Shown here: one piece after another, positions 9,371 through 17,522 of the stretch
Position numbering within the stretch: position 1 is the stretch's first letter
Layout: the number at the start of each line of letters is the position of its first letter
From: Streptomyces violaceoruber
Lineage (GTDB): Bacteria > Actinomycetota > Actinomycetes > Streptomycetales > Streptomycetaceae
Reading direction: 5' to 3'
Assembly: GCF_033406955.1 (NCBI RefSeq)
Contig: NZ_CP137734.1
Span: forward strand, 3,286,001-3,350,000
Length of the DNA: 64,000 nucleotides
Notes under the pieces: generated by a model
The model's input: only the letters and a program-made list of their open reading frames with translations
What the model was told of the DNA's origin: nothing
Databases searched by the model: none
Translations under genes and position numbers: made by a program

Positions 9371-11397
9371 CCGAGCCGTACGCCGTCCCGGTCCCCAGGG
9401 GGTACCGGGTGGGCGTCTGGGAGGTGCACGCCCCGATCGCGACCGGCGCCTTCGGCAGCGTGTACGCGGCACGCCGCACCGGCGGCGACGACACGAAGGC
9501 CTCACCTACGCGGCCCGGCGGAGACGACAACACGAAGGCCCCACCGACGCGGCCCGGCGGAGACGACAACACGAAGGCCCCACCGACGCGGCCCGGCGGA
9601 GACGGTACGGGGCACCGCCCCAGCCGGCCCGGCACGACCGACACGGCCGGCACCGACGACAGCCACGGGACCGGCTCCCACACCCCCAGCCGCGCACACA
9701 CCGACACGGCCCACCCGGCCGAAGGCGACACGGACAACCCGGGGCACACGAGCGGGGACGTCACGACCGGCACCGACGGCACCGGCCGCAGCCACGGGAC
9801 CGGCACCGGCACCCACGCCCCCAGCCGCACGCACACCGACACGGCCCACCCCGCCGAAGGCGACACCGACAACCCGGGGCACACGAGCGGGAACGGCACG
9901 GCCCGCCGGCCGGGGCGAGCCGGCGTGGTCGGCGCCGGTCGTGGTGGTGATGCGGGCGGGGAGGTTCCCGACACCGTCGCGCTGAAGTTCCTGCCCACCG
10001 GCACCGGCACCCCGCGGCAGCTGGCCCACCTGCGGGACCTGGTCGAGCGCGAGGTCGAGTTGCTGCGCCGGCTGCGCCGGCCCCGGCTGATCCGGATGTA
10101 CGAGACCCTCACCGTCGACGACCCCGCCCACCCCCGGCTCGACGGCGCCACCGTCCTCGTCCTGGAACGGGCCGAGGGCTCGCTGTCCGCCCTGCTCGCC
10201 GCCACGCCCCGCCCGCCGGCCGGACCCGCGCTGCTCGCGCAGGTCTGCGAGGGCCTGCACCAGCTGCACCGCGCGGGCTGGGTGCACGGCGACCTCAAAC
10301 CGGCCAACGTGCTGCTGATGGCGGACGGTTCGGCCCGGCTCGCCGACTTCAACATGGCCGCCGAGCTGGAGGGCACCCACGCCTACACGCCCGCCTTCTC
10401 CACCCCGGACTACACACCCCCCGAGCTGCTGTGGTCCGAGATCGGCGAACGGGGCCGCCGGATCCGCCCCTCCGCCGACGTGTGGGCCTTCGGCGTCCTG
10501 GCCCACCTGGTGCTCACGGGTTCCTTCCCGCTGCCCGGCGGCACCCCCACGGCCCGCCGCGACGCCGCCGTCGCTTACGCCCGGGGCGGCCACGAGCTGC
10601 GCCTGTCCCCCGAACTTCCCCCGGGGTGGCGGGAGATCGTGCGGGCCTGCCTGACCCGTACGCACGCCGACCGCATCGGCACCGACGCCCTGCTGCGCCG
10701 CGTGACGGGTACGACGGAGGGCGCGAGCGGCGGGGCGGGGTTCTCGCTGCGCACCCGCGCACGCCCCCGGCGCAGGGTCCTGGCCGCCCTGGCCGCGGGC
10801 CTGCTCGCCCTCGCCGCGCTCGGCTACGGCGTCGCCCGCTGGGCCGGTGACGGCCGGGAGCCGGCCGCGGGCCCGCGCCCCGGCGGTACCGGGAGCGTCG
10901 CCGCCGCCTCCTACGGGGCGGCCGAACTGCGCACCGACCGGGACGTGCCGCCCGCCTACCGCCTGCTGATCGTGGAGACGGCGCACGACTGCGACCGCGA
11001 GGAGGTCAGCCCGGCCCTGATCGCGGCCATGCTGAAGGTCGAGAGCGACTTCGACCCGGATCTCGCCGACCCGGCCAAGGACGAGTACGGCATCGCCCGC
11101 TGGACGCCGAGCGTGCTGCGCTGGTGGATGAACGAGGACGGCACCCCGGGCGAGACCGTGCCGCAGCCGCCGTTCCCGCCCGCCGAGTCCGTTCCGGCGA
11201 TGGGCCGTTACCTGTGCTGGATCGCGCCCCGTCTCGACGCCGGCCTGCCGGGCGACCGCAGCGTGCTGGTCGCCGTGGCCTACCGGACGTCGTACCGGAA
11301 GGTGAACGACGCGGGCGGTGTTCCCCCGAAGTACCGCGACTACGCCGACCGCGTCGCTCACCACCTCAAGGAGTACACGCCCCGGCGGGGGAAGTGA
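9367..11397 (+). CDS. Atypical Ser/Thr kinase, membrane helix, lytic-transglycosylase-like outer domain (copy 1)
   Basis: 676 aa, translationally coupled (ATGA) to the FHA-like gene. The glycine loop (ATGAFGSVY, residues 25-33) is separated from the strand-3 lysine (VALKFL, Lys207) by about 160 residues of repeats that copy 2 lacks. The catalytic loop reads HGDLKPAN (His307, Asp309) rather than HRD, and the metal motif is DFN (327-329) rather than DFG, so activity is uncertain although both Asp residues remain. After APE-like PPELL and the C-lobe comes a membrane helix (VLAALAAGLLALAALGYGV, about 471-489). The outer domain has VSPALIAAMLKVESDFDP with Glu559 at the position of the SLT catalytic Glu. 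Likely role: wall sensing or remodelling coupled to phosphorylation (inference). Confidence 0.85.
   Translation: MTEPYAVPVPRGYRVGVWEVHAPIATGAFGSVYAARRTGGDDTKASPTRPGGDDNTKAPPTRPGGDDNTKAPPTRPGGDGTGHRPSRPGTTDTAGTDDSHGTGSHTPSRAHTDTAHPAEGDTDNPGHTSGDVTTGTDGTGRSHGTGTGTHAPSRTHTDTAHPAEGDTDNPGHTSGNGTARRPGRAGVVGAGRGGDAGGEVPDTVALKFLPTGTGTPRQLAHLRDLVEREVELLRRLRRPRLIRMYETLTVDDPAHPRLDGATVLVLERAEGSLSALLAATPRPPAGPALLAQVCEGLHQLHRAGWVHGDLKPANVLLMADGSARLADFNMAAELEGTHAYTPAFSTPDYTPPELLWSEIGERGRRIRPSADVWAFGVLAHLVLTGSFPLPGGTPTARRDAAVAYARGGHELRLSPELPPGWREIVRACLTRTHADRIGTDALLRRVTGTTEGASGGAGFSLRTRARPRRRVLAALAAGLLALAALGYGVARWAGDGREPAAGPRPGGTGSVAAASYGAAELRTDRDVPPAYRLLIVETAHDCDREEVSPALIAAMLKVESDFDPDLADPAKDEYGIARWTPSVLRWWMNEDGTPGETVPQPPFPPAESVPAMGRYLCWIAPRLDAGLPGDRSVLVAVAYRTSYRKVNDAGGVPPKYRDYADRVAHHLKEYTPRRGK
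9478..9604. repeat. 39-bp tandem repeats inside kinase copy 1
   Basis: Two exact 39-bp units (9514-9552, 9553-9591) with a diverged 36-bp unit before and a partial one after, coding GGDDNTKAPPTRP. All keep frame. They lie between the glycine loop and the catalytic lysine. Confidence 0.9.
9661..9891. repeat. About 100-bp imperfect duplication inside kinase copy 1
   Basis: 9661-9756 and 9790-9891 both code a Ser-His-Gly-Thr-Gly... segment containing HTDTAHPAEGDTDNPGHTSG. The second unit is 6 bp longer and frame is kept. The insert is rich in Thr, Asp, Gly and His. Confidence 0.85.
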
Positions 11398-11495
11398 CCC
11401 TGGGAGTTCCCAGGTTCCGCGCGGCGGGCGCCGGGGGGCACGGTGTGAGCACACCGCCTCGGCGGTACGACACCGACGTTCACGGGGGAACGACC

Positions 11496-11966
11496 ATGAA
11501 CATCCTCAAGCCCGCAGCGCTCCTTCTCGCGGCCACCGCCCTGGCCGCCGGCTCCACGGCCGCGGCCACGGCCGCCGACAGCCCGGGCGGCACCCGGGTG
11601 ACCGACCTCCAGCAGACGGCCGGCCAGGTACTGGCCGACAGCCCGAAGCCCCTGCGCGTGACCGCCGACGCGGTCGAGTACGAGGGCCTCACCGTGACCG
11701 ACGCGCCCGTGACCAAGGGCGCCCAGGACCTGCCCTGCGACTACGGCCACCTCTGCATGGTCGTCAAGGGCACGAAGTTCGACTTCTACAAGTGCCAGAC
11801 CTGGAACCTCACCAACTGGACCGGCGACGGCCCGTTCATCAACAACCAGACGCGCGGCACGGTCGCCAAGTTCTTCAACAAGGACGGCAGCGTCCGCTGG
11901 ACGTCGACGGCCTACCAGGCGGGCACCGCGTCCTGGGACCCGATCTGGTCGCTGCGCCCCTGCTGA
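11496..11966 (+). CDS. Secreted peptidase-inhibitor I36-like protein
   Basis: 156 aa with a clear signal peptide (MNILKPAALLLAATALAAGS, cleavage near ATAADS). The mature part ends in a small Cys-containing domain: CDYGHLCMVVKGTKFDFYKC, then WTGDGPFINNQTRGTVAKFF and a final Cys. The pattern resembles the peptidase-inhibitor I36 (SMPI-like) family of secreted Streptomyces proteins, but inhibition of a protease is inference. It lies between the two kinase units, 98 nt after kinase copy 1, and is followed by a 20-bp hairpin. GGGGGAA lies 6 nt before the ATG. An extracellular role near the wall fits the block. Confidence 0.8.
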   Translation: MNILKPAALLLAATALAAGSTAAATAADSPGGTRVTDLQQTAGQVLADSPKPLRVTADAVEYEGLTVTDAPVTKGAQDLPCDYGHLCMVVKGTKFDFYKCQTWNLTNWTGDGPFINNQTRGTVAKFFNKDGSVRWTSTAYQAGTASWDPIWSLRPC

Positions 11967-11990
11967 TCCCCCCACCGGGTCCGCCACCGC

Positions 11991-12030
11991 GGCGGCCCCC
12001 GGTCCCTCCGCGGAGGGGCCGGGGGCCGCC
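11991..12030 (+). terminator. Terminator after the I36-like gene
   Basis: Two adjacent 20-nt arms (11991-12010 with 12011-12030) are complementary except one G-T pair; the central CCGCGG would form the loop. It isolates unit 2 from unit 1. Confidence 0.9.
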
Positions 12031-12175
12031 GTTCCGTCGTCCGCACGGACCACGGCCCGCCGACCCGCCACGGCGTCGGAATGCTTGGGCTCCCCTCACC
12101 TCTTCGCCGTAGGCTGCCCCCCGTTGGACTGGGGAAGGTTGACCCCGAGGGGAATCGGGGGAGGGGGACGACTCC

Positions 12176-12916
12176 ATGTACAGCATCATCGTCGTGCCGC
12201 CGTCGTGCGGCAGCGTCGCCGAACAGCTGAGGATCGGCACGGGCGAGCGCATCGAGTTCGGCCGGGCGGAATCCGGCGGCGGACTCACCATCGCGCACGC
12301 GGGCGTGCCGAGGCTCGCCGGGGAGATCGCGGCGCACCGGACGTTCTGGCTGCTGAGCAACCTCAGCGAGGACCAGACCTACGTGGTGGAGAACCCGGAG
12401 GGCGCGGGCGAGCACATCAAGGTCGCGCCGGGCCGGGTGGACGCGCCGGTGCCGTTCGAGCTGTCCCGGGTGACCCTGCCCGCCGCCGGGGACCTGCTCA
12501 GCTTCGACGTCTGGGCGCCGCGGCACGCCTTCCGCAGCGTCGACCGCCGGGCGCTCGACGGGACCGGCACCGTACCGGCGTTCGCCCTGGACCGCACCAA
12601 GCGGTACTTCGCGGTCCTGGCCGCCCTGTGCGAACGGCGCCTGCGCGGGGAGCCCCGGGCGCCGCTGCCCGCGGTCGAGGAGATCGTGGAGCGGCTGCGG
12701 CCGAGCTGGCCCAAGGTCAGCCGCTCCGCCGTGTACTGGAACATCGACTACCTCGCCGTGAAGCTGCGGCTGAGACCCGGTCCCGAGGCGGCCGGACCGG
12801 GGCAGCGCACGCACGGCAAGAAGGAGTCCCTGGCCTCTCTCGCCCTCCGCTTCGACCTGGTCCGCGAGGACGACCTGCTGGTGCTGGCGCCGGTGGCGAG
12901 CAGGGCGGAGCGGTGA
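12176..12916 (+). CDS. FHA-like plus winged-helix-like protein, copy 2
   Basis: 246 aa, ATG start MYSIIVVPPSCGSVAEQ. It has the same order as copy 1: an FHA-like N-half (IEFGRAESGGG, GVPRLAGEIAAHRTFWLLSN, DQTYVVENPEGAGEHIKVAP) and a winged-helix-like C-half (RTKRYFAVLAALCERRLRG, AVYWNIDYLAVKLRLRPG, SLASLALRFDLVREDDLLVL). Long identical stretches with copy 1 show a duplication. The stop overlaps the GTG of the kinase gene (GTGA), as in unit 1. It probably works with that kinase, either reading its phosphorylated state or acting as its substrate; this is inferred from pairing alone. Confidence 0.82.
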   Translation: MYSIIVVPPSCGSVAEQLRIGTGERIEFGRAESGGGLTIAHAGVPRLAGEIAAHRTFWLLSNLSEDQTYVVENPEGAGEHIKVAPGRVDAPVPFELSRVTLPAAGDLLSFDVWAPRHAFRSVDRRALDGTGTVPAFALDRTKRYFAVLAALCERRLRGEPRAPLPAVEEIVERLRPSWPKVSRSAVYWNIDYLAVKLRLRPGPEAAGPGQRTHGKKESLASLALRFDLVREDDLLVLAPVASRAER

Positions 12917-14271
12917 GCGGGCGGCCGTACGCGGTCCCGGTGCCGAAGGGCTACCGGGTCGGGCCGTGGGAGGTGCGCGAGCCGGTCGCCTCCGGCGCCT
13001 TCGCCACCGTCTACGAGGCGGTCCGCGACGCCTCCGCGGGGCGGGACCGCACCTTGGACGACGGTGAGCAGCCGAGGCGGGCGGCGCTGAAGTTCCTGCC
13101 CACCGGCACCCGCACCCCGCGCCAACTGCACCACCTGCGCGATCTGGCGGAACGCGAGGTGCAGCTGCTGCGGCGGCTGCGCTCACCCCGGCTGATCCGG
13201 ATGTACGACACGCTGACGGTCGACGACCCGGACCACCCGGAGCTGGACGGCGCGACCGTCCTGGTGCTGGAGCGGGCCGAGGGCTCCCTGGACGCGGTGC
13301 TGGCCAGGACGCCGGCCCCGGAGTCCGGGCCCGCCCTGCTCGCCCAGATCTGCGAGGGCCTGCACCAGCTGCACCGCGCGGGCTGGGTGCACGGCGACCT
13401 CAAACCGGCCAACGTGCTGCTGATGGCGGACGGCTCGGCCCGGCTCGCCGACTTCAACATGGCCGCCGAACTGGAGGGCACCCACGCCTACACACCCGCC
13501 TTCGCCACCCCGGACTACACCCCGCCCGAACTCCTGTGGCCCGAGGTCGACGAGCGCGGTACGCGCATCCGCCCGTCGGCCGACGTGTGGGCCTTCGGCG
13601 TCCTCGCGCACGTCGTCCTGACCGGTGCCTTCCCGCTGCCCGGCGGCACCTCGGAGGCACGCTCCGACGCGGCGATGCGCTACACCCGCGGCCGCGAGGA
13701 ACTGCGCCTGTCCCCCGCCCTGCCCGACACCTGGCGGGACATCCTGCGGGACTGCCTGGCCCCGACCCACGCGGAACGCACCACCGACACCGCCGCGTTA
13801 CTGCGCCGGGTGGAGGAGGCGGCGGGCGCCTCCCGCTCGGCCCGGCTGCCGAGGCTGCGGCCGCGCCGCTGGCGGCGCCCGGTCCTGGCGGCGGCGCTGG
13901 CGGGGGCCGTGGTGGGCACGGCGAGCCTCGTCTACACCACCCCGTGGGAACCGGAACCCGCCGCCGCGGCCCCGCCCACCTGCGAGAAGCCGGTGGTGTA
14001 CGCGGATACCGACGGCCGCGGCTACCAGGCGGGCCACAGCGGCACCTGGGACTTCACCATCGCGCGGGGCGACGGCGGAAGCCAGGTCAGGGAGTTGCAG
14101 TGTCTGCTCCGGTATCTGCACGGCATCACGGCGGTGGGCGAAGTCGACGGCGACTTCGGCCCGATGACCCAGGGCGCGGTCGTCACCTTCCAGGAACGCG
14201 CGGGCCTGGACGCGGACGGGATCGTGGGGCCGGCCACCTGGCGGGCGCTGCGCGACGCCGACGAGGCATGA
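12913..14271 (+). CDS. Atypical Ser/Thr kinase, membrane helix, peptidoglycan-binding outer domain (copy 2)
   Basis: 452 aa from GTG 12913 (MSGRPYAVPVPKGYRVGPWE). The glycine loop is SGAFATVYEAV and the lysine is Lys60 (AALKFLPTG), a normal short spacing, in contrast to copy 1. HGDLKPAN (His160) and DFN (180-182) replace HRD and DFG, exactly as in copy 1. A membrane helix (PVLAAALAGAVVGTASLVY) follows the kinase. The outer part has a Cys pair and a PG_binding_1 domain near the C-terminus (VRELQCLLRYLHGI, VDGDFGPMTQGAVVTFQERA, GIVGPATWRAL). So the two copies share the inner part but carry different wall-directed outer domains. Kinase activity is unproven. Confidence 0.85.
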   Translation: MSGRPYAVPVPKGYRVGPWEVREPVASGAFATVYEAVRDASAGRDRTLDDGEQPRRAALKFLPTGTRTPRQLHHLRDLAEREVQLLRRLRSPRLIRMYDTLTVDDPDHPELDGATVLVLERAEGSLDAVLARTPAPESGPALLAQICEGLHQLHRAGWVHGDLKPANVLLMADGSARLADFNMAAELEGTHAYTPAFATPDYTPPELLWPEVDERGTRIRPSADVWAFGVLAHVVLTGAFPLPGGTSEARSDAAMRYTRGREELRLSPALPDTWRDILRDCLAPTHAERTTDTAALLRRVEEAAGASRSARLPRLRPRRWRRPVLAAALAGAVVGTASLVYTTPWEPEPAAAAPPTCEKPVVYADTDGRGYQAGHSGTWDFTIARGDGGSQVRELQCLLRYLHGITAVGEVDGDFGPMTQGAVVTFQERAGLDADGIVGPATWRALRDADEA

Positions 14272-14455
14272 CGCCCGGCGCCGACGGCCGACCGCGGGCG
14301 CGGTGGTCGTAGCCCGACTGCCGCCGCTCGCCGTCGGCGCGTGGAGGGAACCCTGCATCTTTCGAGGTTCCCGGTGTCCCCCTCCTGAGCGATGGTCTGG
14401 CAGCGGGGTCGTGGCGCCCCTCTGGTCTCGGACGAATCCAACGGGGGCATCTCGT

Positions 14456-16876
14456 ATGAACGATCCCAATGTGCGGGCGGCGCAGGAATGGGTGAACGCG
14501 ACGTACGACGGCGTGGCCGAGGGCTACATCCGCTGCGCCGAGGACGGCAGCACCGGCTGGCAGACGGTGCTCAGCCTCACTCAGGGGCTCCAGCACGAGC
14601 TGGGGATCTCGCCGACGGTGCAGAACTTCGGTCCCGGCACGTTCGACGCGCTGGTGGCGCGCGGCGGCATCCGTCCCACCGAGACCGACACCAACCTGAT
14701 CCGCATCATCAACTACGCGCTGTGGTGCAAGGGGTACTACGGCGCCGCCTCGGCAGGCCGGTGGACCTCCGTGACCACCGACTCCATGAACGACCTGATC
14801 GGCGACGCGGGTCTGGCGTCGGCCGCCAACGTGTCCAACATCCCCACCAGGTTGCTGGTGCAGATCGTCAAGGCGTTGCTGCGCATGGACCAGTTCCGGC
14901 GGGTGCCCGGCGGTACCTCGGAGATCCAGGAGTTCCAGCGTCACCTGAACCTGACCTACGTGTACGGCGAGGACATCACCACCATGGACCTCAGTCCGTG
15001 CGACGGCGTCTACTCGCGCGACGTGCAGCAGGCCGTGATGAAGGCCCTCCAGTTCGAGATCGGCATCGAACGGTCGGAGATCGGCGGGTACTTCGGCTCC
15101 ACCACCAAGGCGAGGCTCAAGGAGCAGCCCACCCTCGGTACGGGCAGCGACGGCGCCCTGGTCCACCTGTTCACGGCCCTGTGCGTCTTCAACTCGCCGG
15201 TACTGGAGAACGGCTCCGCGATCCCGACGACCGTCCGCAGCACCTACACCGACGACACCGAGGAGTTCGTCCGCGCCTTCCAGAAGTTCAGCCAGCTCAC
15301 CGTGACCGGCAAGTCGGACTACGACACCTGGGCCCAGCTCCTCGTCTCCACCGGCAACGAGTACCGCGACACCACCGCGTGCGACGAGGCGGCGCCGCTC
15401 ACCTTCGCCCGCGCGCAGGCACTCGGCAACGCCGGATACCGGATCGTGGGCCGTTACCTCGACGAACACCTCGACCCGGGCGACGACGACTATCTGGGCA
15501 AGGCGCTGACCAGTACCGAGCTGAGCGACATCGTCCGCGGCGGCCTGGGCGTGTACCCGATCTTCCAGTGGAACGGTACGACGAGGGCCAACTTCACCTA
15601 CGACAAGGGATTCGAGCAGGGCGGCGTGGCCGAGGCGAGGGCACGGGAGTTCGGTTTCGGCCGTGGTACCTGCATCTACTTCGCCGTGGACTTCGACGCG
15701 ACGCAGGCGGACATCGACGCGGCCGTCCTCGACTACTTCCGGGGCGTGCGCGCGGCCCTCGGCCGGACGAACCGCTACACCTTCGGCGTCTACGGCTCCC
15801 GGAACGTGTGCCGCAACGTCTCCAACCGCGTCGGAGCCACCTGGTCCTTCGTGTCCGGCCTCTCCTGGGGGTTCTCCGGCAACCTCGGGTTCCCGCTGCC
15901 CGCGAACTGGTCGTTCAACCAGATCCGCAACGGCACCTTCAGCTACGGCAGCGGAAGTTTCGGCGAGGCCTGGGAGATCGACCGGAACGTGTGGCGCCGC
16001 GGCTCCGATCCCGGCACGACCGTGCTCAATCCCGCCCGGTCGCCCGCACAGGACTTCATCGACCTCGTCCAGCGCCTCTTCACGGCCGCCCTGGAGTACG
16101 ACGCCGGGGCGGACCCCGCCCGACTCGTCTGCCAGTTCTTCCGGCAGGAGCAGTACAACGGCCCCGACTGGCGGCTGTCCCTCGGGGCGGTCGACCCGGG
16201 ATGGACGGCGGCACTGGCGGAGCAGGGACTGACGCTTGCCGGCCGGAGGAACCTCACCGATCCGGTGACCGGGACGTCCGTCGGTACGGAGCACCTCATG
16301 GCGACGCTGGAGATGTGCCTCGAGTACTCCTCGACGACCGATCTCGTGTCGCTGGGGGACGGCGGCGGCTGGGCCGGTGACCTCGTGACGTTCTACGGGG
16401 ACTGGCGCGAGAACAAGGACCGGTTCCCGAACCCCATGCTCTTCGCCCGGGACTACCTCGGCAAGCGTGACGCCGCGTCCCACTTCTCCAACGATCAGTG
16501 GATCCAGGACGCCGACGGGTTCAACATCATGCGGCTCATGCGGACGGAGTCGCTCGGTCTCCCCGATGCCGTCGCCCGCTACTACGGCACCGACAGCCCG
16601 GGCGCCGGCGACCGGGTCTGCCAGCGCCGGTACACGCTCTTCCACGCCGACCGTTTCGACGGCAGCAGTTCGACGACGCAGACCCTCGCCAGGAATCTGC
16701 TCCTGGGGAGGAACTCCGACATCGCGGTGATCGCGGGAACGTGGTTCCTGATCAGCCGTGTCAGTCTCGATGCGGAGGACCGTCCGGAGAACATCGACCC
16801 GGCCCAGCTCACCAACTTCGTGCTCGCGTACGCCTGGGAACTCCAGGAACGCGTCGAGGCCGAGGAAGGCAAGTGA
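14456..16876 (+). CDS. Large protein with PG-binding-like and DUF1906 glycoside-hydrolase-like domains
   Basis: 806 aa, start MNDPNVRAAQEWVNATYDGV at ATG 14456. There is no obvious signal peptide or membrane helix. Residues 1-110 and about 160-300 contain PG-binding-like helices (WQTVLSLTQGLQHELGI, GVYSRDVQQAVMKALQFEIG, EEFVRAFQKFSQLTVTGKSD). About 315-515 match the DUF1906/GH25-like barrel (GYRIVGRYLDEHL, GVYPIFQWNG, GTCIYFAVDFDATQADIDAA, FGVYGSRNVC, AWEIDRNVW). The last ~280 residues are an extra region (HLMATLEMCLEYS, GGGWAGDLVTFYGDW, DADGFNIMRLMR) I do not recognise. It probably cleaves or binds glycan; export without a signal is unexplained. The next gene starts 1 nt after its stop. Confidence 0.78.
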   Translation: MNDPNVRAAQEWVNATYDGVAEGYIRCAEDGSTGWQTVLSLTQGLQHELGISPTVQNFGPGTFDALVARGGIRPTETDTNLIRIINYALWCKGYYGAASAGRWTSVTTDSMNDLIGDAGLASAANVSNIPTRLLVQIVKALLRMDQFRRVPGGTSEIQEFQRHLNLTYVYGEDITTMDLSPCDGVYSRDVQQAVMKALQFEIGIERSEIGGYFGSTTKARLKEQPTLGTGSDGALVHLFTALCVFNSPVLENGSAIPTTVRSTYTDDTEEFVRAFQKFSQLTVTGKSDYDTWAQLLVSTGNEYRDTTACDEAAPLTFARAQALGNAGYRIVGRYLDEHLDPGDDDYLGKALTSTELSDIVRGGLGVYPIFQWNGTTRANFTYDKGFEQGGVAEARAREFGFGRGTCIYFAVDFDATQADIDAAVLDYFRGVRAALGRTNRYTFGVYGSRNVCRNVSNRVGATWSFVSGLSWGFSGNLGFPLPANWSFNQIRNGTFSYGSGSFGEAWEIDRNVWRRGSDPGTTVLNPARSPAQDFIDLVQRLFTAALEYDAGADPARLVCQFFRQEQYNGPDWRLSLGAVDPGWTAALAEQGLTLAGRRNLTDPVTGTSVGTEHLMATLEMCLEYSSTTDLVSLGDGGGWAGDLVTFYGDWRENKDRFPNPMLFARDYLGKRDAASHFSNDQWIQDADGFNIMRLMRTESLGLPDAVARYYGTDSPGAGDRVCQRRYTLFHADRFDGSSSTTQTLARNLLLGRNSDIAVIAGTWFLISRVSLDAEDRPENIDPAQLTNFVLAYAWELQERVEAEEGK

Positions 16877-16877
16877 C

Positions 16878-17522
16878 ATGACACCGACCCGACGATCCGT
16901 ACTGCTGTCCGTCGGCGCCGTGGGAGCGGCCACCGCGCTCGGTGGCGTCCTCACCGGCCCCGCGGCCGCGGCCGACGGCACCTGGGACTCCCCACGCAGC
17001 GCCAACGGCTGGGCCATGGACCCCGACGCCGTCGGATCATTCCGCGTCGAGGGATCCCCCGCGACCGTACGCCTGCACCGTGCCGCGGCCCCGGTCCTGC
17101 TGCACGTCGCCCGGCGCTGGCACTACGAGGTCATACCGTTGCGCGGTTCCCGGCACGTCCTGGGGCACCGTACGGACCGAGCCGTAGGGGCCGCGTACGA
17201 GTCGAACTACCTCTCCGGCAGCGCGATCGCCCTGCTCGGGGCGGGCGACGGCCTCTGGCCGCACCAGGAGGCGGTCGTCCGCGACATCCTCGCCGACTGC
17301 GGCGGCGTGGTGCGCTGGGGTACGGACCTCTCCCCCGCCGACGCGTGCCACTTCCAGATCGACGTCGGTCCGGACGCGAAGGCTCTCAGGCGGCTCACGG
17401 AGATCTTCCACGCCCGTTCCGTGCACCACGACGGCCCGCGCCCCGGCGCGGTGGAGGACCCGGCGACACCGGAACGCCGCGCCGGGGCACGCCGCCGGGC
17501 CAAGGCCCAGGCCAGGAACTGA
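16878..17522 (+). CDS. Tat-exported M15-like protein with degenerate zinc-binding signature
   Basis: 214 aa. The N-terminus MTPTRRSVLLSVGAVGAATA is a twin-arginine-type signal ending near AAAADG. The body has VLLHVARRWHYEVIPLR, GHRTDRAVGAAYESNYLSGS, LWPHQEAVVRDILADCGGVV and ADACHFQIDV, the layout of VanY/M15-type D-Ala-D-Ala peptidases. In the signature SxHxxGxAxD, position 111 is Tyr instead of His and 118 is Ala instead of Asp; only the distal His158 remains. Two of three zinc ligands are therefore missing and catalysis is unlikely. AGGAAGG inside the previous gene's end serves as ribosome-binding site. A peptidoglycan-binding segment follows in another frame. Confidence 0.78.
   Translation: MTPTRRSVLLSVGAVGAATALGGVLTGPAAAADGTWDSPRSANGWAMDPDAVGSFRVEGSPATVRLHRAAAPVLLHVARRWHYEVIPLRGSRHVLGHRTDRAVGAAYESNYLSGSAIALLGAGDGLWPHQEAVVRDILADCGGVVRWGTDLSPADACHFQIDVGPDAKALRRLTEIFHARSVHHDGPRPGAVEDPATPERRAGARRRAKAQARN

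Noticed and set aside
9478-9891. CRISPR-like or mobile repeat
   Set aside because: Repeats are contiguous, without spacers, and keep the reading frame of the kinase, so they are coding repeats.
14183-17017. A 944-codon minus-strand frame across the DUF1906 and kinase genes
   Set aside because: Antisense to recognised domains; composition is typical of a GC shadow frame.
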